Made by a program: the position numbers and the translations under genes
In this document: piece after piece, positions 26,982-37,177 of the stretch
Position numbering within the stretch: position 1 is the first letter of the stretch
Layout of the letters: every line of letters starts with the position of its first letter
Source: Pseudomonas fulva
Lineage (GTDB): Bacteria > Pseudomonadota > Gammaproteobacteria > Pseudomonadales > Pseudomonadaceae
Direction: 5' to 3'
Assembly (NCBI RefSeq): GCF_023517795.1
Contig: NZ_CP082928.1
Span: 248,001 to 312,000 of the forward strand
DNA: 64,000 nucleotides
The notes under the pieces: generated by a model
Databases searched by the model: none
The model's input: only the letters and a program-made list of their open reading frames with translations
What the model was told of the DNA's origin: nothing

Positions 26982-26984
26982 ACG

Positions 26985-29360
26985 CTAGTTCCTTAACGTG
27001 GCGTTGAACCTTTGTTCCAGGGAGGTGAGGATGTTTTGCGTGGCGGTGCTCACCTCATCGTCATTTAGAGTGCGCGATGGATGCTGCCAGGTCAAGCCGA
27101 CCGCCAGGCTTTTTCTAAGCGGATCAATACCTTTACCCTGATAAACATCAAACAACCTGAGGTCGGTGAGCCACTCGCCGGCCTGCTCGCGAATGTCGGC
27201 CAACAGGTTCTGGGCCGGCACGTCACGGTCGACCAGCAGCGCCAGGTCGCGGCGCACTTCGGGGAAGCGCGACAGTTCCTTGAACGCCGGCATGCGGCCC
27301 GCGGTGATTTCGCTCAGCAGCAGCTCGAACAGGAACAGCGGCTGATCCAGGCCGAGGGTCTTGGCCAGTTCCGGGTGGATGGCACCCAGGTAGCCGACCA
27401 GGCGACCGTCACGCTCGATGCGGGCGGTCTGGCCCGGGTGCAGGGCACTGTGCTCGCCCGGCACGAAAGCGAAGCTGGCGGCATCGCCTGCAGCGGCCAG
27501 CAGGGCTTCCACGTCGGCCTTGGCGTCGAAGAAGTCGACGCTGTCACGACCATGGGCCCAGCTTTCCGGCAGGCGGCTGCCGGTGATCACGCCAGCGAGC
27601 ATCGGCTCCTGCTTGAGCTCGTCCAGCTGACCGACGAAGCGCAGGCCGCTTTCGAACAGGCGCACGCGCGACTGCTGGCGGTTGAGGTTGTGCTCCACCG
27701 CCTTGACCAGGCCCGGCCACAGCGAGGCGCGCATGGCGGCCATGTCGGCAGAAATCGGGTTGGCCAGGGTCAGCGGCTTGACGCCCGGGCTGAACAGCTC
27801 GAACAGCTTGGGATCGATGAAGCTGTAGGTGATCGCTTCCTGGTAACCACGGGCCACCAGCAGGCGGCGCAGCACCGGCAGGTCAGCCACGGCCTCGGCC
27901 TTGGTCTGCGGCGCCAGGCGCGCTTGCGGGTAACGCACCGGCAGGCGGTTGTAGCCATACAGGCGGGCCAGCTCTTCGATCAGGTCGACTTCCAGGCTGA
28001 TATCGAAGCGGTGGCTCGGCACCTTGACCTGCCACTGCCCTGCTCCGCCCTCGATACCCAGGCCCAGGGCGCCCAGCAGTTTGACGATCACTTCATCTTC
28101 GAGCTTGAGGCCGAGCATCTGCTCGACACGCTCGGCACGCAGGCTGATCGGTGCGATGTTCGGCAGTTGCGCCTCGTCGACCGCCTCGATGATCGGGCCG
28201 GCTTCGCCGCCGACGATCTCCAGCAGCAGCGCCGTGGCGCGCTCCATGGCTTCGCGGGCCAGTTGCGAGTCCACACCACGCTCGAAGCGGTGCGAGGAGT
28301 CGGTGTGCAGGCCGTAGGAACGGGCCTTGCCAGCCACGGCGATGGTGTCGAAGAAGGCGCTTTCCAGGAACAGGTCGCGAGTGGTGGCGCTGACGCCACT
28401 GTGCTCGCCGCCCATCACGCCGGCGATGGCCAGGGCGCGCTGGTGGTCGGCGATCACCAGGGTGTCGGCACGCAGGGTGACTTCCTGGCCGTCGAGCAGC
28501 ACCAGCTTCTCACCCTCTTCGGCCATGCGCACGCGAATGCCGCCCTGGATCACGTCCAGGTCGAAGGCGTGCATCGGCTGGCCGAGTTCGAGCATCACGT
28601 AGTTGGTGACGTCGACGGCGGCATCGATGCTGCGCACCTCGGCGCGGCGCAGGCGCTCGACCATCCAGCGCGGGGTCGGCTTGGACAGGTCGACGTTGCG
28701 CACCACGCGCCCCAGGTAACGCGGGCAGGCCTGCGGAGCCAGCACTTCGACCGGGCGCACTTCATCGTGGGCCGGGGCGACTGCAGCGACCTGTGGGCGA
28801 GTGACCGGAGCGTCGTACAGGGCGCCGACTTCACGGGCGAGCCCCGCCAGGGACAGGCAATCGCCGCGGTTGGGCGTGAGGTCGACCTCGATGCTGACAT
28901 CGTTGAGTTCGAAGTACTCGCGGATGTCCTGGCCCACCGGCGCGTCGGCCGGCAGTTCCAGCAGGCCGTCGTTGTCTTCGCTGATCTGCAGCTCGGAGGC
29001 CGAGCAGAGCATGCCGTTGGACTCGACGCCGCGCAGCTTGGCTTTCTTGATCTTGAAGTCGCCGGGCAGTTCGGCGCCGATGGTGGCAAACGGGATCTTC
29101 AGGCCGGGGCGCACGTTGGGCGCGCCGCACACCACCTGGAAGGTTTCGCTGCCGTTGCTGACCTGGCACACGCGCAGCTTGTCGGCATCGGGGTGCTGCT
29201 CGGTGCTCAGCACCTCACCGACGATCACGCCGCTGAAGGCACCGGCCACGGGGCTGACGCTGTCGACTTCCAGGCCGGCCATGGACAGGCGCGCGACCAG
29301 TTCGTCACGGCTAGCCTGGGGGCTCACCCAGCTGCGCAGCCACTGTTCACTGAATTTCAT
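26985..29360 (-). CDS. pheT: Phenylalanyl-tRNA synthetase beta subunit
   Basis: This 791-residue subunit forms the (alpha-beta)2 enzyme that charges tRNA-Phe. It begins MKFSEQWLRSWVSP. An OB-fold tRNA-binding domain lies at about 40-150 (HPDADKLRVCQV), then the B3/B4 editing region that removes Tyr-tRNA-Phe, the B5 and catalytic-like domains (YGYNRLPVRYP near 470), and a C-terminal ferredoxin-fold anticodon-binding domain (FPEVRRDLALLVDRDVP near 705). The length is typical. It lies 45 bases downstream of pheS in the usual pheST-ihfA order. Confidence 0.97.
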   Translation of the reverse strand: MKFSEQWLRSWVSPQASRDELVARLSMAGLEVDSVSPVAGAFSGVIVGEVLSTEQHPDADKLRVCQVSNGSETFQVVCGAPNVRPGLKIPFATIGAELPGDFKIKKAKLRGVESNGMLCSASELQISEDNDGLLELPADAPVGQDIREYFELNDVSIEVDLTPNRGDCLSLAGLAREVGALYDAPVTRPQVAAVAPAHDEVRPVEVLAPQACPRYLGRVVRNVDLSKPTPRWMVERLRRAEVRSIDAAVDVTNYVMLELGQPMHAFDLDVIQGGIRVRMAEEGEKLVLLDGQEVTLRADTLVIADHQRALAIAGVMGGEHSGVSATTRDLFLESAFFDTIAVAGKARSYGLHTDSSHRFERGVDSQLAREAMERATALLLEIVGGEAGPIIEAVDEAQLPNIAPISLRAERVEQMLGLKLEDEVIVKLLGALGLGIEGGAGQWQVKVPSHRFDISLEVDLIEELARLYGYNRLPVRYPQARLAPQTKAEAVADLPVLRRLLVARGYQEAITYSFIDPKLFELFSPGVKPLTLANPISADMAAMRASLWPGLVKAVEHNLNRQQSRVRLFESGLRFVGQLDELKQEPMLAGVITGSRLPESWAHGRDSVDFFDAKADVEALLAAAGDAASFAFVPGEHSALHPGQTARIERDGRLVGYLGAIHPELAKTLGLDQPLFLFELLLSEITAGRMPAFKELSRFPEVRRDLALLVDRDVPAQNLLADIREQAGEWLTDLRLFDVYQGKGIDPLRKSLAVGLTWQHPSRTLNDDEVSTATQNILTSLEQRFNATLRN

Positions 29361-29405
29361 GTTGTCTGTTCTCCTGATCGAATTCGATTACGAAACTGCT
29401 GAGGG

Positions 29406-30422
<1,017 letters not shown>

Positions 30423-30436
30423 TTACAGACTCCAGA

Positions 30437-30474
30437 TACGAAACAGGGGAAGAGCTTGAAGGCTCTTCCCCTGT
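30437..30474 (-). terminator. Terminator/attenuator between rplT and pheS
   Basis: On the minus strand a perfect 13-bp stem (ACAGGGGAAGAGC at 30443-30455, complement at 30462-30474) with a 6-base loop is followed by TTTCG. It lies 20-50 bases before the pheS start and would stop transcripts coming from infC-rpmI-rplT. No Phe-rich leader peptide is visible before it. Confidence 0.75.
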
Positions 30475-30522
30475 CGATGACGTTTAGAGTCGACCTGCGG
30501 GTTACGCCTGTCGCCTCTACTG

Positions 30523-30539
30523 CACCGGGAAACCCGGTG
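30523..30539 (-). other. Second hairpin between rplT and the pheS attenuator
   Basis: CACCGGG-AAA-CCCGGTG forms a perfect 7-bp stem 12 bases after the rplT stop. It has no U-run. It could protect the upstream message from 3' decay or compete with the larger hairpin. Confidence 0.5.
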
Positions 30540-30551
30540 ATTGTCGGGGAC

Positions 30552-30908
30552 TTAAGCCAGTACGGCTTTCGCTTTCTCGACAATCGCAGCAAACGCCGCT
30601 TTTTCGTTCACTGCCAGATCAGCCAGAACCTTGCGGTCGATCTCGATCGACGCTTTTTTCAAGCCAGCGATCAGACGGCTGTAGGACAGACCGTTGATGC
30701 GAGCACCAGCGTTGATACGAGCGATCCACAGAGCGCGGAACTGACGCTTCTTCTGGCGACGGTCACGGTAGGCGTATTGACCCGCCTTGATGACAGCCTG
30801 CTTGGCAACACGGAATACACGCGAACGTGCGCCGTAGTAGCCTTTAGCCAGTTTCAGGATTTTTTTGTGACGAGCACGAGCGATAACGCCACGCTTAACA
30901 CGAGCCAT
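30552..30908 (-). CDS. rplT: 50S ribosomal protein L20
   Basis: The 118-residue, very basic protein starts [19 protein letters not shown], the hallmark of L20. The N-terminal tail threads 23S rRNA during assembly and the C-terminal globular domain can bind its own message. It follows rpmI by 27 bases in the conserved infC-rpmI-rplT order. Confidence 0.98.
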   Translation of the reverse strand: MARVKRGVIARARHKKILKLAKGYYGARSRVFRVAKQAVIKAGQYAYRDRRQKKRQFRALWIARINAGARINGLSYSRLIAGLKKASIEIDRKVLADLAVNEKAAFAAIVEKAKAVLA

Positions 30909-30935
30909 GAGTAATTTCCTCTATCTTGACCGAGA

Positions 30936-31130
30936 TTAACGAACGCGCAGCATGCGCTCGACTTTTGCCTTGTCCGACGGATGCATCAGTTCGCTACCGC
31001 GAAGTTGACGCTTACGCTTGGTGGACATCTTGGTCAGGATGTGGCTCTTGAAAGCATGCTTGTGCTTGAAGCCCGCAGCCGTTTTGAGAAAGCGCTTGGC
31101 AGCGCCGCTCTTGGTTTTCATCTTTGGCAT
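30936..31130 (-). CDS. rpmI: 50S ribosomal protein L35
   Basis: The 64-residue basic protein begins [17 protein letters not shown] and carries [16 protein letters not shown], diagnostic for L35. It lies between infC and rplT, as in nearly all gammaproteobacteria, and is probably translated from the same message. Confidence 0.98.
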   Translation of the reverse strand: MPKMKTKSGAAKRFLKTAAGFKHKHAFKSHILTKMSTKRKRQLRGSELMHPSDKAKVERMLRVR

Positions 31131-31189
31131 GTTCGTAACTCCGCATTCAGTTGATATAGATAACCATAAGGCCTGCCGTGCCCTGGAGG

Positions 31190-31738
31190 TTATTTCTTGC
31201 GTTTGGGAGCGATGACCATCATTAGCTGGCGTCCTTCCATCTTAGGATGCTGTTCGACGGTACCGTGTTCGGCGAGGTCGGTTTCGACCCGCTTCAACAG
31301 TTCCATACCCAGCTCCTGGTGGGCCATCTCACGACCGCGGAATCTCAGAGAGATCTTGGCCTTGTCCCCTTCCATCAGGAAACGTACCAGGTTGCGTAGT
31401 TTTACCTGGTAATCCCCTTCTTCCGTCCCTGGACGAAACTTGATTTCCTTGATCTGCTGCTGGTGCTGGTTCTTCTTGGCCGCGGCAGCCTGCTTCTTCT
31501 TCTCGAACAGGTGCTTGCCGTAGTCCATGATCCTGCACACAGGCGGCTGGGCGTCGGCAGAGATTTCTACCAGGTCCAGCTTGGCCTCTTCAGCGATCCT
31601 AAGCGCTTCATCAATAGAGACGATGCCAATTTGCTCACCGTCAGCGCCAATTAACCGAACCTCGCGTGCCGAGATATTCTCGTTGATCGGAGCCTTCGGG
31701 GCGCCTCGTTTATCTTGTCTCATATCACGCTTAATAAT
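31190..31738 (-). CDS. infC: Translation initiation factor IF-3 (AUU start)
   Basis: IF-3 keeps ribosomal subunits apart and checks start codons. The frame reads [I][11 protein letters not shown] and continues with the N-domain ([19 protein letters not shown]), linker and C-domain ([16 protein letters not shown]), 182 residues in all. The first standard ATG (31723) would remove the conserved IKR start. I therefore place the start at ATT 31738, with GGAG five bases upstream; ATT 31735 is the alternative. AUU initiation of infC is the known autoregulation device: IF-3 represses its own rare start codon. The ribosome site lies within the last codons of thrS. Confidence 0.93.
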   Translation of the reverse strand: MIKRDMRQDKRGAPKAPINENISAREVRLIGADGEQIGIVSIDEALRIAEEAKLDLVEISADAQPPVCRIMDYGKHLFEKKKQAAAAKKNQHQQQIKEIKFRPGTEEGDYQVKLRNLVRFLMEGDKAKISLRFRGREMAHQELGMELLKRVETDLAEHGTVEQHPKMEGRQLMMVIAPKRKK

Positions 31739-31740
31739 GA

Positions 31741-33663
31741 TTACTCCAATTCTTGGCGACCACGCCGGGAAACCGCTTGCGCGAGCAATTCAGTGAATTG
31801 AGCGACGGGCATGGAGCCCAGATCGGCACCCTCACGAGTGCGCACAGCGACAGTTCTTGTCTCGACTTCCCGATCGCCGATCACCAGCAGATAGGGAACC
31901 TTGAGCAAAGTATGCTCACGGATTTTAAAGCCAATCTTCTCGTTCCTCAAGTCTGACTTGGCACGAAATCCGTTTTGATTCAACGTTTTTTCCACCTCGA
32001 GGGCGAAATCGGCCTGCTTGTCGGTGATGTTCATGATCACCGCCTGGGTCGGCGCCAGCCACGCCGGGAACACGCCGGCGTAGTGCTCGATCAGCATGCC
32101 GATGAAGCGCTCGAAGGAACCGAGGATGGCGCGGTGCAGCATGACCGGGCGCACGCGGCTGTTGTCTTCGGCGATGTAGCTGGCGTCCAGGCGCTCCGGC
32201 AGGTTCGGGTCGTACTGCAGGGTACCGCACTGCCAGTTACGGCCGAGACAATCGCGCAGGGTGAACTCGATCTTCGGGCCGTAGAACGCGCCCTCGCCCG
32301 GCTGGTATTCCCACTCCAGGCCGGATTCGTTCAGGGCATCGGCCAGGGCGCCTTCGGCGCGATCCCACAGCTCTTCGGAGCCCACGCGCTTGGCCGGGCG
32401 AGTCGACAGCTTCATGGCGATGTCGGTGAAGCCGAAGTCCTTGTAGACGTCCAGGGTCAGCTTGATGAAATCGGCCGCTTCCTTCTTCACCTGTTCTTCG
32501 GTGCAGAAGATATGCGCGTCGTCCTGCACGAAGCCACGTACGCGCATGATGCCGTGCAGCGCGCCGGACGGCTCGTTGCGGTGGCAGGCACCGAACTCGG
32601 CGAGGCGCAGCGGCAGGTCACGGTAGGATTTGAGACCCTGGTTGAACACCTGCACGTGGCACGGGCAGTTCATCGGCTTCACCGCGTAGTCACGGCTTTC
32701 CGAGGAGGTGGTGAACATGTTCTCGGCGTAGTTGGACCAGTGGCCGGAACGCTCCCAGAGGATGCGGTCGACGACCTGCGGGGTCTTGATTTCCGAGTAG
32801 CCGTTCTCGCGCTGCACCTGGCGCATGTACTGCTCGAGCACCTGGTAGACGGTCCAGCCGTTGGCGTGCCAGAACACCATGCCCGGCGCTTCTTCCTGCA
32901 GGTGGAAGAGGTCGAGCTGCTTGCCGATCTTGCGGTGGTCGCGCTTCTCGGCTTCCTCGATGCGCTGGATGTAGGCCGCCAGCTGCTTCTTGTCCGCCCA
33001 GGCCGTGCCGTACACGCGCTGCAGCTGCTCGTTCTTGGCGTCGCCACGCCAGTAGGCGCCGGACAGCTTGGTCAGTTTGAACGCCTTGAGGAAGCGGGTG
33101 TTGGGCACGTGGGGACCACGGCACATGTCCACGTACTCTTCGTGGTAGTACAGGCCCATGGCCTGCTCGTCCGGCATGTCGTCGACCAGGCGCAGCTTGT
33201 AGTCTTCGCCACGGGACTTGAACACCTCGATGACGTCGGCCCGCGGCGTCACCTTCTTGATGACGTCGTAATCCTTGTCGATCAGCTCCTTCATGCGCGC
33301 TTCGATGGCGGTCACGTCGTCAGGCGTGAAGGGGCGCTCGTAGGCGATGTCGTAATAGAAGCCATCGTCGATGACCGGGCCAATGACCATGCGCGCAGTC
33401 GGGTACAGTTGCTTGACCGCGTGGCCGACCAGGTGGGCGCAGGAGTGGCGGATGATCTCGACACCCTCCTGGTCCTTCGGCGTGATGATCTGCAGGGTCG
33501 CGTCGTTTTCGATCAGGTCGCAGGCGTCGACCAGGCGGCCGTCGACCTTGCCGGCGACGGTGGCCTTGGCCAGACCGGCACCAATGGATTGCGCCACCTC
33601 GAGTACGGAAACCGGGTGATCGAACGAACGCTGACTGCCATCGGGAAGAGTAATGGTGGGCAT
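31741..33663 (-). CDS. thrS: Threonyl-tRNA synthetase
   Basis: This 640-residue class II enzyme charges tRNA-Thr. It begins [11 protein letters not shown] (TGS domain, 1-60). An editing domain follows, with [10 protein letters not shown] at about 73-82 that hydrolyses Ser-tRNA-Thr. The catalytic core carries zinc ligands around [10 protein letters not shown] (near 334) and the class II motifs, and a C-terminal anticodon-binding domain closes the protein. The ATG at 33663 has AGGAGG five bases upstream; a longer open frame beyond it is unrelated. It leads the thrS-infC-rpmI-rplT operon. Confidence 0.97.
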   Translation of the reverse strand: MPTITLPDGSQRSFDHPVSVLEVAQSIGAGLAKATVAGKVDGRLVDACDLIENDATLQIITPKDQEGVEIIRHSCAHLVGHAVKQLYPTARMVIGPVIDDGFYYDIAYERPFTPDDVTAIEARMKELIDKDYDVIKKVTPRADVIEVFKSRGEDYKLRLVDDMPDEQAMGLYYHEEYVDMCRGPHVPNTRFLKAFKLTKLSGAYWRGDAKNEQLQRVYGTAWADKKQLAAYIQRIEEAEKRDHRKIGKQLDLFHLQEEAPGMVFWHANGWTVYQVLEQYMRQVQRENGYSEIKTPQVVDRILWERSGHWSNYAENMFTTSSESRDYAVKPMNCPCHVQVFNQGLKSYRDLPLRLAEFGACHRNEPSGALHGIMRVRGFVQDDAHIFCTEEQVKKEAADFIKLTLDVYKDFGFTDIAMKLSTRPAKRVGSEELWDRAEGALADALNESGLEWEYQPGEGAFYGPKIEFTLRDCLGRNWQCGTLQYDPNLPERLDASYIAEDNSRVRPVMLHRAILGSFERFIGMLIEHYAGVFPAWLAPTQAVIMNITDKQADFALEVEKTLNQNGFRAKSDLRNEKIGFKIREHTLLKVPYLLVIGDREVETRTVAVRTREGADLGSMPVAQFTELLAQAVSRRGRQELE

Positions 33664-33916
33664 GGCGCCTCCTCTCCTAGTGGTGACCTCTACCAAAGGC
33701 CACATGGGTTGGGATGAGCCAGTAAGCGATCCGGTGGCGTATCTGCCATACAGAGGCAGGGGCCGTGAGGCCAACCGAGAACGAACCGCAGTCACTGGAG
33801 GGTGTGAAACGGTGGATGCTTTCAGAATCGAGCGGGCCTGACAAGGCAAACCGGCCATTTTCGAAAATTTCCGAAACGGCGAGCGCGGCTCACGACCCAA
33901 ACGCAAAAAAGACGAG
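33664..33916. other. Leader and promoter region of the thrS operon
   Basis: This gap between the tRNA-Val terminator and thrS holds the thrS promoter and 5' leader. I see no open gene and no clear operator hairpin of the E. coli thrS type. Confidence 0.4.
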
Positions 33917-33945
33917 CAAAAAAAATGGTCGCCGAAGCGACCATT
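33917..33945 (-). terminator. Rho-independent terminator of tRNA-Val
   Basis: The stem AATGGTCGC with its complement and a four-base loop (33924-33945) is followed on the minus strand by a long T-run. It sits ten bases downstream of the tRNA-Val 3' end. Confidence 0.88.
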
Positions 33946-33954
33946 TAAAGAATT

Positions 33955-34031
33955 TGGTAGGCACAATTGGATTCGAACCAACGACCCCCACCATGTCAAG
34001 GTGGTGCTCTAACCAACTGAGCTATGTGCCT
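33955..34031 (-). tRNA. tRNA-Val (anticodon GAC)
   Basis: The 77-nt minus-strand sequence forms a cloverleaf with acceptor stem AGGCACA/TGTGCCT, anticodon stem CCACC/GGTGG enclosing TTGACAT (anticodon GAC), a T-arm with GGTTCGAATCC and an encoded CCA end. It reads GUC/GUU valine codons. Confidence 0.95.
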
Positions 34032-34572
34032 GCTGTGGGTGCGCATTCTACGGAGCCGCGCAGAAGAGTCAACACCTTTTTCCGCTAACTGACTAAAAAA
34101 ACTGAGTTTTTTTGATTTGGTGGGTGGAATTGCCTTGCTACCCGGCGTAGACCGATCTGCGCTCCCTGAGTATCGCTTCGCTCAACCCAGGCTACAAGGA
34201 GGGTATTGCGTCGAGAGTGAAAAGCTCTACGGGTCTGCCTGGTATCTCGGCTGCGGTATTGATGGGCTGTCGCCTACGCGGCCCGGCCCATCCTACGAGT
34301 CAGCGTTGTAGGGCGTACTCGCGAAGCAGTACGCCTTCAAAGGGCCCGGCGCGGGTTGAGGCGTCGAACCGGGCGTGAACCGGCGGACTGTTCGCTGACG
34401 CTCCTGAGTCCGCCCTACGGACTACGGGCGGCCGGCGTTTCACCGCCCTACGGACCAACCTGTGGGAGCGGGCGGGGACGCCTAGTTCATGCCCGCGAAG
34501 TTCGCAGGGCTGGCACGCTCCCAGAGAGGGTGTGTTTTCCGGATCAGTGCGGGCTCGCGCCCTCCTCTATAG
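34032..34572. repeat. Non-coding stretch with REP-like repeats
   Basis: No gene is seen. At 34168-34195 lies one copy of a dispersed element with the core TATCGCTTCGCTCAACCC, also found near 39975, 48750 and 53455. At about 34456-34530 is a second type with GTGGGAGCGGGC and an inverted GCCCGC. These are typical of Pseudomonas extragenic palindromes. The stretch between them (34200-34440) is GC-rich without open frames of interest. Confidence 0.6.
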
Positions 34573-34605
34573 ACACAAACAAAAACGGCGCCGATGGGCG
34601 CCGTT
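34573..34605 (-). terminator. Rho-independent terminator after the PA2778-like gene
   Basis: The stem AACGGCGCC, loop of four and perfect complement at 34584-34605 are followed on the minus strand by TTTGTTTGT. It lies 20 bases after the stop of the upstream lipoprotein gene. Confidence 0.85.
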
Positions 34606-34624
34606 CGTTCTCCCGCAAGTACCG

Positions 34625-35584
34625 CTACTGAACCGGGCAGGCCACAGGTATCGCGCACTGCTCGCTGGCAGTGCCCTGCTTGCCGACGGCATTGAAGCGC
34701 TTGTCATCCGGCGCCAGGCGCTGGGCGCACTGGCGGGCGCTGGTGGCTTCGGCCTTGCAGCCGCGCTCGTCGAGCACCTGGGACAGGTTGAACCAGCCGG
34801 GCGCGAAATCCGCCTGGCGGCTGACGCTCTCGCGAAACGCCGCCTCGGCACCGCGCAGGTCGCCACCCGCATAACGGCTGTTGGCCAGGGCGAACCAGGC
34901 CACGGCCTGCTCGGGCCAGCGCTGGGTCGCGGTGCGGTAGGCGTGCTGGGCGACATCCTTGCGGCCGACCTCTTCCAGATCCGCCGCGGCCTTGAGCCAT
35001 ACGGTCGGCTCGGCCGTGGCCGGCAAGGTATCCGGCGGTACGGTCACCACCGCCCAGCGGTTGCCACGGGCCCAGGTCTTGTCGAAGGCGGCGAACTCGG
35101 TCACCCAGCGCCGCGTGGTACCGGAGCGCAGGATGAGTTTCTCTTCACGACGGTCGTAGCCCACCAGCACCGCGAAATGCCACTGCGGGTACCAGTCGAA
35201 ACCCAGGTTCTGCAGCACCAGCACGGGGTTGCCGGCAGCCACCTCGGCGAGCAGCGAGTCGAGCCTGGGCTTCAGCGGGTAGACGAGCAGGTCGTGGGCA
35301 CGCGCCGCGGCGACCATCTCGACCTGCAGGCTGCCCTCACGACCGGGAATGTAGACCTGGTCCTGCAGGAAGCCCGGCGTGGTCAGCACACCGCGCTGGT
35401 TGAGCATGGTCGCCAGGGCGGCCGGCCCACACTGGTAAGCGGTCTGCGGATAGAAGGGAACGCTGCTGAGTTCGACCCGCTCAGGCAGGCGCTGGGCCTC
35501 CGGTGACAACACCGGAGACCTGGCGCATGCGCTGAGCAGGACGATCAGAAGTGAAGCGCAGAGCAGTCTTAACGATTTACGCAT
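34625..35584 (-). CDS. PA2778-family lipoprotein, C39-like cysteine peptidase with TPR region
   Basis: This 319-residue protein has a lipoprotein signal (basic start, hydrophobic core, lipobox LLSAC at about 16-20), so it should be membrane-anchored. Residues 40-175 form a C39-like papain fold with catalytic Cys in QTAYQCGPAALATML and His in WHFAVLVGYD. A C-terminal TPR-like helical region (about 180-300) probably binds a partner. It overlaps the preceding PA2779-type gene by 16 bases, a pairing conserved in Pseudomonas. The substrate is not known. Confidence 0.85.
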   Translation of the reverse strand: MRKSLRLLCASLLIVLLSACARSPVLSPEAQRLPERVELSSVPFYPQTAYQCGPAALATMLNQRGVLTTPGFLQDQVYIPGREGSLQVEMVAAARAHDLLVYPLKPRLDSLLAEVAAGNPVLVLQNLGFDWYPQWHFAVLVGYDRREEKLILRSGTTRRWVTEFAAFDKTWARGNRWAVVTVPPDTLPATAEPTVWLKAAADLEEVGRKDVAQHAYRTATQRWPEQAVAWFALANSRYAGGDLRGAEAAFRESVSRQADFAPGWFNLSQVLDERGCKAEATSARQCAQRLAPDDKRFNAVGKQGTASEQCAIPVACPVQ

Positions 35585-35970
35585 TTCACGAAACTGAAGA
35601 TGTCGGTGGCGCAGAGCATATCGGTGATGATGAAGATCACCAAGAACAACACGATGATGCCGACCACACCGGCACCTGCCGGCGCTTCGGACAGTTGCTG
35701 GTTGAATTGCGCGAGTTCGGCGCTGGTCAGGTTGTTGATGCGGTTCTCTACCTGATCACGCTCCACACCCATGGCGAGCAGCTTGTCCTTGACCTGCTGA
35801 TCATCGAGCATCGACAGCAGTTGCTGACGGTCGACCTGCTGTTGCTGTTCGGTCAGCACTTCACCCGTGCCGATCATCGCGGCATTGGCGAGTGGAACCT
35901 GGGCGATCATCAGGACATGGAACACTGCCAGCATGGCAGCCAGACGACGAAAGAACGGGGATTTGGTCAT
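35569..35970 (-). CDS. PA2779-family membrane protein
   Basis: The 133-residue protein has an N-terminal signal-like helix (about 12-30), a helical periplasmic segment rich in Gln (VLTEQQQQVDRQQLL), and a C-terminal membrane helix in GVVGIIVLFLVIFIITDML (about 100-118). It is translated together with the C39-like lipoprotein gene (16-base overlap) and may be its partner or substrate. Its function is unknown. Confidence 0.85.
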   Translation of the reverse strand: MTKSPFFRRLAAMLAVFHVLMIAQVPLANAAMIGTGEVLTEQQQQVDRQQLLSMLDDQQVKDKLLAMGVERDQVENRINNLTSAELAQFNQQLSEAPAGAGVVGIIVLFLVIFIITDMLCATDIFSFVKCVNR

Positions 35971-36132
35971 TTTGGTATCTCCTTATCAACCATCATCCTA
36001 GACCCATGTGGCACACAGCCAGTTCCGCCTATATCTGCAAGTTGTTCGCCCTATCCTGCAGCCCAGTGAATACGGGGCCTAAAGCTGCCTGAGACAACCC
36101 CGTGTCGGGGCCATTTTGCATTGCGCAGAAGC

Positions 36133-37026
36133 TCATGCCAGGGTGCTCAATTCGCTGCTCAGATAATCGAGAAAACAGGTGATGCGCGAGGTGAGCGCGG
36201 TGTTGTGGTAGTAGACGGCGTGGATCGGCTGGCGAGCCTCCACGGTGTGCTCGGCCAGTACCTGCACCAGGTCGCCACGGCCGCGGTCCAGGTGGGTCAT
36301 GAAGTCCGCCAGGCAGACGATGCCCACCCCTTCCAGGGCCAGTTGCCGCAAGGTTTCGCCGCTGGAGGCCTGCAGGGTCGGCACGATGTCCAGACTTTCG
36401 CCTCCGGCGTGGCGCAGCGGCCACCGGTTGAGGCTATCGGGCTGGGTAAAGCCAAGCAGGCTGTGGCCTGGCAGCGCCTCGACGTTATCCGGCGCGCCGT
36501 GGGCGGCGAGGTAGGCAGGACTGGCCAGCACCCGCAGGCGACTGCTGCCCAGCGGCCGTGCATGCAGGGTCGAGTCGCGCAATTGGCCGATACGGATGGC
36601 CACGTCGGTGCGCTGCTCGATCAGGTCGATGATCTGGTCGCTGCTGTGCAGTTCCAGCTCGATGTTCGGGTAGCGCTCGCGAAAGCCTTTTATCAATGGC
36701 ACCACCGCATGCAGCACGAACGGCGCCGCAGCGTTGACCCGCAAGCGACCGGCCGGCGTCTGCCGGCGCACACGCATCTGCTCCTCGGCCTCCTCGACGC
36801 TGGCGATGATGCGCCGCGCCTGAAGCAGAAAGGCCTGCCCTTCTTCGGTCAACTCCAGACGCCGGGTGGTGCGCTGCAGCAGCGTGACGTCGAGCTTTTC
36901 TTCCAGCCGGCTGAGAGCGCGGCTGATGCCCGAGGCGGTCTGGCCCAATTGCTGCGCTGCGGCGCTGATCGAGCCGGCGGCGACGACGGTGCTGAAGGCG
37001 AGGAGTTCGTCGAGGGAGGTTTTCAT
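36133..37026 (-). CDS. yafC: LysR-family regulator YafC-like
   Basis: The 297-residue protein has the LysR winged helix at 1-60 (SISAAAQQLGQTASGISRALSRLE) and a periplasmic-binding-like effector domain. It closely follows E. coli YafC in pattern (LRVNAAAPFVLHAVVPLIKGF, HSSDQIIDLIEQRTDVAIR). It is divergent from dkgB, as in E. coli, which suggests it controls that gene. The inner ATG was chosen because the sequence before MKTSLDELLAF is not family-like. Confidence 0.87.
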   Translation of the reverse strand: MKTSLDELLAFSTVVAAGSISAAAQQLGQTASGISRALSRLEEKLDVTLLQRTTRRLELTEEGQAFLLQARRIIASVEEAEEQMRVRRQTPAGRLRVNAAAPFVLHAVVPLIKGFRERYPNIELELHSSDQIIDLIEQRTDVAIRIGQLRDSTLHARPLGSSRLRVLASPAYLAAHGAPDNVEALPGHSLLGFTQPDSLNRWPLRHAGGESLDIVPTLQASSGETLRQLALEGVGIVCLADFMTHLDRGRGDLVQVLAEHTVEARQPIHAVYYHNTALTSRITCFLDYLSSELSTLA

Positions 37027-37177
37027 GGCGGTATTCGTGACCAGGCAGCAAATATGTTTGCCATGAAACGCGCTTTTTCCGCACAAGTCCATGGCACACA
37101 CTGGCCCAAGAAACCCGAAACCACCCACGGGCAGTGCGGTCAGCTACTGACAGCCACCCGCTAGACAGGAGCGACAC

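Noticed and set aside
27081..29402. A 773-codon open frame on the plus strand opposite pheT
   Set aside because: It mirrors the pheT codons on the other strand, has no ribosome site and no family-like sequence. It is a by-product of GC-rich codon use.
31975..33717. A long plus-strand frame opposite thrS
   Set aside because: ThrS is certain on the minus strand; the opposite frame has low-complexity, Val/His/Gln-rich sequence typical of GC shadows.
36085..36118. Hairpin CCCCG-TGT-CGGGG followed by CCATTTTG near the yafC stop
   Set aside because: The T-rich side lies on the strand away from yafC, and no plus-strand gene ends here. The stem is only five pairs.
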